Shown: piece after piece, positions 1 through 7,971 of the stretch
Position numbering within the stretch: the first letter of the stretch is position 1
How the letters are laid out: every line of letters begins with the position of its first letter
The notes under the pieces: generated by a model
The model's database searches: none
Seen by the model: only the letters and a program-made list of their open reading frames with translations
Told to the model about the DNA's origin: nothing
Assembly: GCA_947462695.1 (NCBI GenBank)
Contig: CANHQC010000010.1
Location: 1-16,079 of the forward strand
Direction of reading: 5' to 3'
DNA from: Flavobacteriales bacterium
GTDB lineage: Bacteria > Bacteroidota > Bacteroidia > Flavobacteriales_D > Crocinitomicaceae
Length of the DNA: 16,079 nt
Position numbers and translations under genes: made by a program

Positions 1-1
1 A

Positions 2-181
2 TTTGAAAAATCACATGGTTCGAAACAACACGATCACTTTGTGTGCACGGATACGGGTGAAGTAATTGAATTTTGTGATCCACGAATTCAGGCAATCAAA
101 GCCACTATCGAAGAGGTGTTTAATGTGACTATTCAGCATCACTCCCTCTATTTCTATGGCGTCAAAAACAAACCAGAATAA
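2..181 (+). CDS. Fur-family metalloregulator, C-terminal part (partial at window start)
   Basis: The frame is open from base 2 to a TAA at 179-181 and encodes the last 59 residues of a Fur-family repressor; the DNA-binding winged helix lies outside the window. The visible part is the dimerisation and metal-binding domain. It contains the Fur signature QHDHFVC followed by EVIEF, a helix (DPRIQAIKATIEEVF) and the closing strand HHSLYFYG, the usual end of the family. Fur proteins typically repress iron uptake (or Zn or peroxide genes in the Zur and PerR branches) when metal-loaded; which branch this is cannot be decided here. The first cysteine of the usual CxxC structural-zinc pair is present, but the second position is threonine (CTDT), and there is no second CxxC near the C-terminus. 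A structural Zn(Cys)4 site is therefore unlikely. The stop is 5 bases before the STAS gene, so the two are probably co-transcribed. Confidence 0.9.
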   Translation, partial: FEKSHGSKQHDHFVCTDTGEVIEFCDPRIQAIKATIEEVFNVTIQHHSLYFYGVKNKPE

Positions 182-186
182 GTTCA

Positions 187-540
187 ATGAGTTTTAACTA
201 TTCGATAAATCAACAGGATAATTCGGCAGTTGTTTCATTAAGCGGTCGACTTCTAACTGATAGTGACACTCAACACATGAGTGAAGGGATAGCTCATCTT
301 CTTAACGATTCTGTGACGCTAATTGTGATGGACTTAACTCAACTTGAACATTGTAATTCAAGTGGATTGGGTTTTATTATTCGTACATTGACTAGAGCAC
401 GAATTAATCAAGCTGAATTCGTTATTTCTGGGGTTAATGGCTCTGTTGCAAAACTGTTTGAAATTTCGAAAATAGACAACATCATCAGTATGTATAACAA
501 TCAGGAGGAGGCACTCCTCCATTTCACTAAAAATAAATGA
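187..540 (+). CDS. STAS-domain protein, anti-sigma-factor-antagonist type
   Basis: This 117-residue protein is a single STAS domain of the SpoIIAA/RsbV type, the usual length for a stand-alone antagonist. Strands and helices follow the family order, with the central motif LTQLEHCNSSGLGFIIRTL. The phospho-acceptor of B. subtilis SpoIIAA is Ser58 in the motif DSSGLG; here the motif is NSSGLG with its first serine also at residue 58 (codon 358-360), so Asp57 is replaced by Asn. Known relatives are switched by a serine kinase (SpoIIAB/RsbW type) and a PP2C phosphatase and release a sigma factor or another partner. No such kinase, phosphatase or sigma factor is visible here, so the partner is unknown. 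The gene starts 5 bases after the Fur stop and shares ATGA (537-540) with purA, which implies translational coupling. The ATG at 187 gives an N-terminus that fits the first STAS strand. Confidence 0.88.
   Translation: MSFNYSINQQDNSAVVSLSGRLLTDSDTQHMSEGIAHLLNDSVTLIVMDLTQLEHCNSSGLGFIIRTLTRARINQAEFVISGVNGSVAKLFEISKIDNIISMYNNQEEALLHFTKNK
504..520 (+). promoter_or_regulatory. GC-rich hairpin at the end of the STAS gene, just before the purA start
   Basis: The bases GGAGGAG (504-510) and CTCCTCC (514-520) are perfect 7-bp inverted arms around a 3-base loop GCA. The structure lies inside the STAS reading frame (QEEALLH) and ends 16 bases before the purA ATG at 537. The left arm is a Shine-Dalgarno-like sequence and the right arm resembles the anti-SD of 16S rRNA. 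No T-run follows, so it is not an intrinsic terminator. A ribosome finishing the STAS gene would melt it. A role in coupling purA translation to STAS translation is inference. Confidence 0.4.
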
Positions 541-1808
541 AAGTAGACGTATTATTGGGGTTACAATGGGGTGACGAAGGAAAGGGTAAAATCGTTGATG
601 TATTAACCCCGCAATATGACATTATAGCACGTTTTCAAGGTGGACCCAATGCAGGGCACACGCTTGAATTTGAAGGAATCAAACATGTACTTCATACCAT
701 TCCCTCAGGAATTTTTCATGCAAACGTGATCAATTTAGTCGGTAATGGTGTCGTAATTGATCCGGTTATTTTCCAACAAGAGTTGCAAAAACTAGAGCCT
801 TTTGGTATTGATTTCTCTAAGCGTCTTTTCATTTCCAAAAAAGCGCACCTTATTTTGCCTACTCACCGCCTACTAGATGCCGCTTCTGAAGCATCAAAAG
901 GGAAAAACAAAATCGGTTCTACATTAAAAGGAATTGGTCCTACTTATATGGACAAAACCGGAAGAAATGGATTGCGTGTAGGCGATATTTTTATGCCGAA
1001 TTTCAAGGATAAATATAACGCACTTGTTGAGAAACATGTGGGAATTTTAAATCACCACGAAGGTTTCGAATATGACCTTAAAGCACTTGAAGGACCATGG
1101 TTTGAAGGTATTGAAAAACTTAAATCACTTCCAGCAGTTGATAGTGAACATTTTATCAATCAAGCACTTAAGGACGGGAAACGTATCCTAGCTGAAGGTG
1201 CACAAGGTACAATGCTCGATATTGATTTTGGAACGTACCCATATGTAACTTCATCCAATACCGTAACTGCAGGCACATGTACAGGTCTCGGAGTTGCACC
1301 AACCAGAATAGGACGTGTAATTGGTATTTTCAAAGCGTATTGTACGCGCGTAGGAAGCGGTCCCTTCCCTACTGAATTGCTCGATGAAGTTGGTGAACAT
1401 ATCCGACAAGAGGGGCGTGAATTTGGTTCAACAACCGGTCGACCAAGAAGATGTGGCTGGGTTGATCTTCCCCAATTGAAATACGCCATCATGATAAATG
1501 GTGTTTCTGAACTTTCAATGATGAAAGCGGACGTCCTCGGAAAATTTGAAAAAATAAATGTCTGCACGCATTACCTCATCGACGGTGAACGATTTGATCA
1601 TTTCCCATTTGATGTAGATGGATTGGAGGTTATTCCAGTATACGAAGAACTCAAGGGTTGGAATTGTGACCTTACTCAATTGGAATCATACACTGAATCC
1701 CCTAATGAGTTAAAGAACTATGTTGAATACCTTGAGAAAATGCTTGAAATTCCTATTACAGTAGTTTCAGTAGGTCCAGATAGAAAACAAACGCTGCTTA
1801 AATCTTGA
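537..1808 (+). CDS. purA: Adenylosuccinate synthetase
   Basis: PurA joins IMP and aspartate using GTP to make adenylosuccinate, the first committed step from IMP to AMP, in the cytoplasm. At 423 residues it has the normal bacterial length. Visible motifs in order are the GTP-binding loop GLQWGDEGKGKIVD near residues 8-21, GGPNAGHT with the catalytic histidine, the IMP-binding KGIGPTYMDKTGRNGLRVGD segment, EGAQGTMLDIDFGTYPYVT, the TRVGSGPFPTE stretch, and GSTTGRPRRCGWVDL near residues 298-312. MMKADVLGKF takes the place of the common TKLDVL guanine-specificity motif, a mild variation that keeps the lysine and aspartate. The start codon overlaps the STAS stop (ATGA) and the stop overlaps the next start (TTGA), so it is an internal operon gene with no room for its own promoter between genes. 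Confidence 0.98.
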   Translation: MKVDVLLGLQWGDEGKGKIVDVLTPQYDIIARFQGGPNAGHTLEFEGIKHVLHTIPSGIFHANVINLVGNGVVIDPVIFQQELQKLEPFGIDFSKRLFISKKAHLILPTHRLLDAASEASKGKNKIGSTLKGIGPTYMDKTGRNGLRVGDIFMPNFKDKYNALVEKHVGILNHHEGFEYDLKALEGPWFEGIEKLKSLPAVDSEHFINQALKDGKRILAEGAQGTMLDIDFGTYPYVTSSNTVTAGTCTGLGVAPTRIGRVIGIFKAYCTRVGSGPFPTELLDEVGEHIRQEGREFGSTTGRPRRCGWVDLPQLKYAIMINGVSELSMMKADVLGKFEKINVCTHYLIDGERFDHFPFDVDGLEVIPVYEELKGWNCDLTQLESYTESPNELKNYVEYLEKMLEIPITVVSVGPDRKQTLLKS

Positions 1809-3343
1809 GACAACTTAAGCAATCGGTCATTTTCGCGCTAATCATAAGTGCTTCTCTTTTCTGGCCATTGTTGAATTACGGTCAAGGTAAAACATTAGAA
1901 TTACTACCTGGATCTGAAAAATTAGGATACGACAGTAAATCTGGTGCACATCGTCTAGTTGGTACAGTAAATTTCGTGTATCAGGGAAATACAATGTATT
2001 GTGATTCTGCCCATTATTTCGATAAACAACAACGGGTTAAGGCTTTCGGAAAGGTACATATCGTAAAAGATGCTATCAATTTGTATTGTGACTCGCTCGA
2101 TTACAATGGAAAAACAAAAAAAGCAAAACTTTGGGGACATGTGCGTGTTCGGGATCAAGAATACAAGCTTAGTACAGATTCGTTAGATTATGATGCAAAA
2201 AAAGGAAGAGCGACATACACTAATTGGAGTAAAATAGAGAGCATTAGTTCAAAAGAGGTCATTAAAAGTAAAATCGGGTACTTTTATCCAGACACGAAAG
2301 ATTTCTTTTTTAGCGGGAAAGTTCAGTATAAAAATGAAGAGTTATCAATGACTACTGACACCCTTCAATACAGATACGCCAAACAACTTACGCAATTTTT
2401 CGGACCAACTACCATCCTCAGAGGAGATACCAAAATGTTCTGTGAACGAGGTTGGTTCAATGTCCAAACGCAGGAAGGAAGTCTCATTAAAAATGCCTGG
2501 GTAAAACAAGAAGCCCGAACAATGATTGGCGATACGCTACTCTATCAACCTCAACTTGGTAAATCAATTGGTAAAGGACATGTAGAGATTCACGATACGC
2601 TCGAAAAAACTATTTTTTATGGCGATTACGCAGTAAATTCAGACACAACGCACAGTCAGTTTTTAAGAGGACATGTACTTGCCAGAAAGGTAAACGGAAA
2701 GGATACGCTATACGTTCATGCTGATACCTTATTTAATCAGAATGACACCTTAAATAAAGGACTTTACACAAAAGCTTTTCATAACGTTAAAGTATTTAAT
2801 AGTACTGTTCAAGCGGTTTGTGACAGTTTGTACATGAATCAACAGCCAGAGGTTTTGAACTTGTTTTACTCCCCCATTCTTTGGTCAAGGAATGCTGAAT
2901 TAAAAGGAGACACCATGCGTGTATTTTTAAACGACAGTGTTATTGAGCGTGCTGAAATTCGAACGAAATCATCCGTGGTAATGGAACTCGATTCTGGCAC
3001 CTATTACAATCAAGTAGCGGGTCAATTCATCAACGCCTACTTTCAAAAAAATGAATTAATCCGAACGGATGTAAGAGGTAATGCGCAAACAGTTTTTTTT
3101 CCTGAAGAAGAGTTAAAGACAGACACACTTGTTACGGTTAAACGCAAAGGAATGAACCGATTATACTCAAGTGATATAAATATTTACTTAGATAGTGGTG
3201 AAGTTACTGGCATTACTTATCTCGAAAAACCCGATGGTGTATTTTATCCAATGAATCAAATCAACAAAGACGAACAATTCATTCCAAGCTTTAAATGGAA
3301 TCCAATGTTACGGCCGAAAAGTTGGGAAGAAATCATTCATTAA
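1805..3343 (+). CDS. OstA/LptA-like secreted protein, probable LPS-transport component
   Basis: The 512-residue protein starts with a signal peptide (about residues 1-27: basic RQLK, hydrophobic VIFALIISASLFWPLL, then YGQG). The rest is a string of short beta units of the OstA/LptA type, in which phrases such as CDSLDY, STDSLDYD and TTDTLQY alternate with G-V-x-x-x-D turns. In Gram-negative bacteria this fold carries LPS across the periplasm; Bacteroidota have such enlarged OstA-like proteins, and that role is inferred by family. Several repeats carry a cysteine (YCDSAHYF, YCDSLDY, FCERGW, VCDSLYM). The best start is a TTG at 1805 overlapping the purA stop as TTGA: it gives a complete signal peptide and the same 4-base overlap as the gene before. 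The last 11 bases overlap the convergent rel gene. The protein may act in the periplasm or at the outer membrane. Confidence 0.85.
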   Translation: MRQLKQSVIFALIISASLFWPLLNYGQGKTLELLPGSEKLGYDSKSGAHRLVGTVNFVYQGNTMYCDSAHYFDKQQRVKAFGKVHIVKDAINLYCDSLDYNGKTKKAKLWGHVRVRDQEYKLSTDSLDYDAKKGRATYTNWSKIESISSKEVIKSKIGYFYPDTKDFFFSGKVQYKNEELSMTTDTLQYRYAKQLTQFFGPTTILRGDTKMFCERGWFNVQTQEGSLIKNAWVKQEARTMIGDTLLYQPQLGKSIGKGHVEIHDTLEKTIFYGDYAVNSDTTHSQFLRGHVLARKVNGKDTLYVHADTLFNQNDTLNKGLYTKAFHNVKVFNSTVQAVCDSLYMNQQPEVLNLFYSPILWSRNAELKGDTMRVFLNDSVIERAEIRTKSSVVMELDSGTYYNQVAGQFINAYFQKNELIRTDVRGNAQTVFFPEEELKTDTLVTVKRKGMNRLYSSDINIYLDSGEVTGITYLEKPDGVFYPMNQINKDEQFIPSFKWNPMLRPKSWEEIIH

Positions 3344-5570
3344 GACTGTCTTCTTCTTGTAGATCCCATCTTAACACACGCTGCACACCATCTACTTGTT
3401 CAAATTTTCGCATGAGTTGCTCCAAGTGCTCAGTATCGTATACCATTACTTTTATTCGACCTTCGAAAATACCATCTTCCGTTTCAAATGAAATGGATTT
3501 CATATTGACATTATGTTGGTTTGAAATAATTTCAGTCAACTTATTGACCAAACCAATACTGTCAATTCCATTTATTTTTATCGCCGCTAACCGTTCAATT
3601 AACTCTTGAGATTTCCATCGCGCTTTAATGCACCTGTAATCCATTTTGGACATCAGATTTTCCGCATTCGGGCAATTGGTTCGGTGTACTTTTATTCCTT
3701 CATTTATCGTAATAAAACCAAAAATTTCGTCACCAGGAAGCGGATTACAACACTGCGCCATTTGGTATTGAATATTCTTAAAATCCTCACCAATTATGAT
3801 GGTATCCTCCTTCTTATTTATTTTGGAATAAACGTGACGTTCGTGTTTTTCTTTGGTCTTAACCTTAACACTGCTCTTTAACACACCATTTACCTGCTCT
3901 AAATCACGCAGTTTAGAAAGGTCAATTTTTCCCTTTGCAATGCGAAAGTAAAGCTCAGTAGAATTGGGTTGATGAAAGTACTTTTCAAGAAAAAGAATGT
4001 TTTCAGCATTTACTTTTAAATTGAACTGGCGCATTTTCCGCTCCAACAGTTCCTTTCCATCAGAAGCAATATTTTTCTTTTCGTCGTTTAATGCCGATTT
4101 TATCTTTTGTTTAGCGCGCGCCGATTGAGCAAAACGCAGCCATTCATCGTGTGGTTTTTGTTTTTTAGAGGTGATGATCTCCAGCTGATCTCCATTATTC
4201 AACTGATAGCTCAACGGAACCAATCGATTGTTCACTTTTGCCCCAATGCACGTATTGCCAATATCAGTATGAATATCATATGCAAAATCAAGAATGGTTG
4301 ATCCTACAGGTAATACACGCAACTCGCCTTTTGGCGTAAAGACATAAATTTCATCTGCGAATAAATTAGCCTTAAATTCATTGACAAAATCCATCGCATT
4401 CACATCAGGATTCTCCAATAAATCTCTTATCTCAGCCAGCCAGCGATCAAGTTTCGTTTCATCGGAGTTCGACTCCTTGTATTTGTAGTGAGCAGCCAGT
4501 CCTTTTTCTGCTATTTCATCCATCCGTTTGGAACGAATCTGAACCTCAACCCAACGTCCCTGCGGAGACATTACTGTCGTATGTAACGATTCATACCCAT
4601 TGGCCCGTGGAGTTGAAATCCAATCGCGCAATCGATCCGGACTAGGTTGATAAAAATCGGTTACGATACTGTATATGTGCCAACAATCGGACTTCTCAAT
4701 TTCGAGCGGTGAATCAACAATAATTCGGATAGCAAAAAGATCATACACTTCCTCAAAGGGAACACCTTTTACTTGCATCTTTCTCCATATTGAAGATACA
4801 GACTTCGTGCGCGCTTTTATATCAAAATGATAACCTTCCTGAGCTAGAACATCTTTGATCGGTTGCATGAACCTTCGAATAAATCGATTTCGGACATCCT
4901 TTGTCGATTTAAGGTTGGATTCAATCATATGGTAAACCTCAGGTTCACAATACAATAAAGAAAGGTCCTCCAACTCACTTTTGATGGAATACAATCCCAA
5001 TCGATGCGCCAGAGGTGCGTATAGAAACTTCGTTTCAGATGCGATTTTCAACTGTTTATCCGGACGCATACTTCCAAGTGTGCGCATGTTATGCAAGCGA
5101 TCGGCAAGTTTTATCAAAACCACTCGAATATCATCCGAGATGGTCAAGATCATTTTACGAAAATTCTCGGCCTGAATAGAAGCATTTTCATCAAAAACCT
5201 CCGGAATTTTCGTCAATCCATCAATTATTGTGCGGACTTTCGTTCCAAAAAGATCTTCGATATCTTGAAGTGAAATGTGCGTATCCTCAACAGTATCGTG
5301 TAAAAGAGCGCAAGCTATTGAAGTGGCTCCCAAACCCATTTCTTCAGAACAGATACGGGCGACAGCAATTGGATGATAGATATAAGGTTCCCCTGACTTT
5401 CGACGCATATCTTTATGCGCTTCAACAGCCATGTCGAAAGCTTTACGGATCATTCGAGTATCCTCACGCGAACGGTCCTTCGTAGAACGCATCAATCCAC
5501 GAAACGCATTGAGAATTTCTCTTCTCTCCTGTTCTAAATCAATCGTCGGAAAACCAACAGGATGAACCAT
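3333..5570 (-). CDS. rel: Bifunctional (p)ppGpp synthetase/hydrolase (RelA/SpoT family)
   Basis: The 745-residue protein is a long RSH enzyme that makes and degrades the alarmone (p)ppGpp in the stringent response. Domains in order are: HD hydrolase (about 45-200) with HP at 66-67, HDTVEDT with His91-Asp92, and ADRLHNMRT around Asp157; nucleotidyltransferase synthetase (about 225-345) with RANGYESLHTTV; TGS domain (about 405-470, starting IYVFTPKGEL); a Cys-rich segment with QCCNPLPGDE (606-615) and HRTNCPN; and a C-terminal ACT domain (about 665-740). The hydrolase residues are intact. The synthetase motif that separates bifunctional enzymes (RxKD) from hydrolase-dead RelA (ExDD) reads RLRD at 313-316, a conservative basic version. 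Both activities are therefore expected. It is the last gene of the ychF-fahA-rel operon, 5 bases after fahA, and its stop lies inside the end of the convergent OstA-like gene. Confidence 0.97.
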   Translation of the reverse strand: MVHPVGFPTIDLEQERREILNAFRGLMRSTKDRSREDTRMIRKAFDMAVEAHKDMRRKSGEPYIYHPIAVARICSEEMGLGATSIACALLHDTVEDTHISLQDIEDLFGTKVRTIIDGLTKIPEVFDENASIQAENFRKMILTISDDIRVVLIKLADRLHNMRTLGSMRPDKQLKIASETKFLYAPLAHRLGLYSIKSELEDLSLLYCEPEVYHMIESNLKSTKDVRNRFIRRFMQPIKDVLAQEGYHFDIKARTKSVSSIWRKMQVKGVPFEEVYDLFAIRIIVDSPLEIEKSDCWHIYSIVTDFYQPSPDRLRDWISTPRANGYESLHTTVMSPQGRWVEVQIRSKRMDEIAEKGLAAHYKYKESNSDETKLDRWLAEIRDLLENPDVNAMDFVNEFKANLFADEIYVFTPKGELRVLPVGSTILDFAYDIHTDIGNTCIGAKVNNRLVPLSYQLNNGDQLEIITSKKQKPHDEWLRFAQSARAKQKIKSALNDEKKNIASDGKELLERKMRQFNLKVNAENILFLEKYFHQPNSTELYFRIAKGKIDLSKLRDLEQVNGVLKSSVKVKTKEKHERHVYSKINKKEDTIIIGEDFKNIQYQMAQCCNPLPGDEIFGFITINEGIKVHRTNCPNAENLMSKMDYRCIKARWKSQELIERLAAIKINGIDSIGLVNKLTEIISNQHNVNMKSISFETEDGIFEGRIKVMVYDTEHLEQLMRKFEQVDGVQRVLRWDLQEEDSLNE

Positions 5571-5575
5571 TTACT

Positions 5576-6847
5576 TTATTTTGCTGGTAAAACCTCTGTA
5601 ACTACCTCACCGAATCCTATTCGAATCGTTCCAGTTGAAGCGTGACCGCGCATAATAACCGTATCGTAATCCTGAATAAACTTTCGTTCTGTTCCATCAT
5701 TCATTGGAATAGGTTTCGTTCCTTTCCATGCCAATTCAAGCATGGAGCCGTAAGAATCGTCAGTCGGTCCAGATATAGTACCAGAACCCATTAGATCACC
5801 ACAACGAATATTACACCCGTTAACCGTATGATGCGCCAATTGTTGAGCCATATTCCAGTACATGTATTTGAAATTTGACCTAGACACTATATTTTCAGGT
5901 GATTCTTTGGGTTTTATGGCAACTTCAAGATGAATGTCATACGATTTTTTTCCTTCAAATTCCAAATAACTTAACACCTTAGGATCTTGTTGTGGAGTAG
6001 CTGTTTTGAAAGGTTCTAATGCATCCAATGTGACGATCCATGCAGAGATACTTGAAGCAAAGTTCTTCGCTAAAAACGGTCCAAGAGGAACGTATTCCCA
6101 AGTCTGAATATCCCGGGCGGACCAGTCATTGAACAATACCATTCCGAAAATAAAATCTTCAGCTTCAGTTGTTGAAATTGATTCACCCAACGGTTTACCA
6201 TCATATGTGATAAATGCAGTTTCCAATTCAAAATCCAGGTTGCGACAAGGTGCATAAATCGGGTCAGCTGCTGGGTCAGGTTTTATTTGTCCTTTTGGAC
6301 GGTAAATGGATTCTCCAGACAAGATAACCGAACTAGCTCTACCGTGGTAACCTACAGGTATCCAAAGCCAATTGGGTAATAATGCATTCGCAGGATCACG
6401 AAACATCATCCCCACATTTGTTGCATGTTCTTTGGAGGAATAAAAATCAGTGTAATCACCAATTTGCACTGGCATACACATCGTCACTTGGTCCACAGAA
6501 ATCAGAACCTGCTCCACATGGTGCTCATTTTTTTGTAAATCTGGCTGTGTGCTTGAAAGTAATTTTGATACCCTATTGCGCAAAGCTCGCGTCCCTTGTT
6601 TGCCTTTCTTCATTAATGAATTCAGGAAATTGGTGTCAAAATCAGCCAACTCGAATGGTAAGTTCTCCAAATAACCCAATACAAATAGCGTTTTTAAATC
6701 CACTACATGGTTTCCAATCCTTACACCAACGCGGGGTGATAAAGATTCTGTCTTAAAAATACCAAACGGTAAATTTTGAATTGGAAAGTCTGAATGTTCA
6801 GGTACCTCAACCCAAGAGGATAACGCTGGATTATTTGCTTCTATCAT
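5576..6847 (-). CDS. fahA: Fumarylacetoacetase (tyrosine/homogentisate degradation)
   Basis: The enzyme cleaves 4-fumarylacetoacetate to fumarate and acetoacetate, the last step of tyrosine breakdown through homogentisate. The 423-residue length matches the two-domain eukaryote-type FAH: an N-terminal SH3-like domain (about 1-125) and a C-terminal catalytic beta-roll. Compared with mouse FAH the key residues fall at a constant offset of 8: Asp134, Glu207, Glu209 and Asp241 as metal ligands, His141 as the catalytic base (DYTDFYSSKEHATN), and Arg245, Gln248 and Lys261 around the substrate. Other family motifs are GYHGRASSV, GPFLAKNF and CGDLMGSGTISGP. No other homogentisate-pathway gene is in the window, so the enzyme is separated from its pathway and placed between ychF and rel with gaps of 11 and 5 bases. 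The ATG at 6845-6847 is the only start that leaves the N-terminal domain complete. Confidence 0.97.
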   Translation of the reverse strand: MIEANNPALSSWVEVPEHSDFPIQNLPFGIFKTESLSPRVGVRIGNHVVDLKTLFVLGYLENLPFELADFDTNFLNSLMKKGKQGTRALRNRVSKLLSSTQPDLQKNEHHVEQVLISVDQVTMCMPVQIGDYTDFYSSKEHATNVGMMFRDPANALLPNWLWIPVGYHGRASSVILSGESIYRPKGQIKPDPAADPIYAPCRNLDFELETAFITYDGKPLGESISTTEAEDFIFGMVLFNDWSARDIQTWEYVPLGPFLAKNFASSISAWIVTLDALEPFKTATPQQDPKVLSYLEFEGKKSYDIHLEVAIKPKESPENIVSRSNFKYMYWNMAQQLAHHTVNGCNIRCGDLMGSGTISGPTDDSYGSMLELAWKGTKPIPMNDGTERKFIQDYDTVIMRGHASTGTIRIGFGEVVTEVLPAK

Positions 6848-6858
6848 TGTAAATGTGT

Positions 6859-7956
6859 TTATACATTAAATCTGAAGTGCATGATGTCTCCATCTTCGAC
6901 AACATATTCTTTTCCTTCCACTTTAAATTTACCAGCTTCTTTTACAGCTTGTTCCGATCCTAATGTCGTATAGTCCACATATTTCATCACTTCAGCGCGA
7001 ATAAATCCCTTCTCGAAGTCTGTGTGGATTACACCTGCCGCTTGAGGAGCAGTCATTCCAGTCCGAACAGTCCACGCGCGCACTTCCTTCTCTCCTACTG
7101 TAAAATACGTTTGAAGTTCTAACAACCTATAAGCCGAGCGAATTAATCGATTAACCCCAGGTTCTTCCAATCCCAATTCGTCTAAGAACAGCTGTCGCTC
7201 ATCATAGGTTTCCAATTCTGTGATATCGGATTCAATCTTAGCGCCAATTACAAGGACTTCCGCTTGCTCGTCTTTAACAGCATCTTTTACGCTGTCCACG
7301 TGCTTATTTCCTGTTTTGACTGATCCCTCATCTACGTTACACAAGTACATAACTGGCTTCGAAGTAATCAACTGAAAACGCTTTACAATTTCTTTTTCAT
7401 TTTCATCGAAATCTATGGCTCTAACCGATTTTCCTTGCTCCAAAGCCGTTTTAATGCGAGTTGCTACATCATTCTCTTTGACAATATCTTTATCGCCGGA
7501 TTTCAATACTCGAGCTATTGTAGAAATTCGTTTTTCGATTGTTTCCAAGTCTTTTAACTGCAATTCAATATCAATAATTTCTTTATCGCGTACAGGATCT
7601 ACCCTGCCATCAACGTGAATTATATTTCCGTCATCAAAACAACGCAACACGTGAATGATTGCGTCTGTTTCCCTAATATTGGCCAAAAACTGATTCCCTA
7701 ATCCTTCACCTTTCGAAGCTCCTTTCACCAATCCCGCAATATCAACAATTTCCATCGTTGTTGGAATTACGCGTTGCGGATTTGCAAGACCCTCAAGAAT
7801 TTCTAATCGAGAATCTGGAACAGATATGGTTCCGATATTAGGCTCTATCGTACAAAACGGAAAATTAGCAGACTGCGCTTTGGCATTCGATAAGCAATTA
7901 AACAAGGTGGATTTACCCACATTAGGCAATCCAACAATCCCACATTTCAATGACAT
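6859..7956 (-). CDS. ychF: YchF/OLA1-type ribosome-binding ATPase
   Basis: YchF is a universally conserved TRAFAC-class P-loop protein that binds ribosomes and prefers ATP to GTP. With the ATG at 7954-7956 the protein begins MSLKCGIVGLPNVGKS and has 365 residues, the family's usual size. An in-frame TTG at 7972-7974 would add six residues, but it falls inside the -7 promoter box and gives an unusual N-terminus, so it was rejected. Visible motifs are the P-loop GLPNVGKS (9-16), the switch DIAGLVKGASKGEGLGN typical of YchF, and NVDE in place of the GTP-specific NKxD, which explains the nucleotide preference. A central coiled-coil region follows the G2 segment, and a C-terminal TGS domain starts near LQTYFTVGEKEVRAWTVR. 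It is the first gene of the ychF-fahA-rel operon. Confidence 0.97.
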   Translation of the reverse strand: MSLKCGIVGLPNVGKSTLFNCLSNAKAQSANFPFCTIEPNIGTISVPDSRLEILEGLANPQRVIPTTMEIVDIAGLVKGASKGEGLGNQFLANIRETDAIIHVLRCFDDGNIIHVDGRVDPVRDKEIIDIELQLKDLETIEKRISTIARVLKSGDKDIVKENDVATRIKTALEQGKSVRAIDFDENEKEIVKRFQLITSKPVMYLCNVDEGSVKTGNKHVDSVKDAVKDEQAEVLVIGAKIESDITELETYDERQLFLDELGLEEPGVNRLIRSAYRLLELQTYFTVGEKEVRAWTVRTGMTAPQAAGVIHTDFEKGFIRAEVMKYVDYTTLGSEQAVKEAGKFKVEGKEYVVEDGDIMHFRFNV

Positions 7957-7971
7957 GAATAAAATTTTGAA

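Noticed and set aside
1160..1567. 135-residue open frame on the minus strand inside purA
   Set aside because: Entirely antisense to a gene with complete PurA motifs; no recognisable domain or leader, so treated as a shadow.
3295..3881. Open frames on the plus strand across the rel C-terminal region
   Set aside because: They lie opposite the well-supported ACT and Cys-rich domains of rel and have the composition of a reverse-complement shadow.
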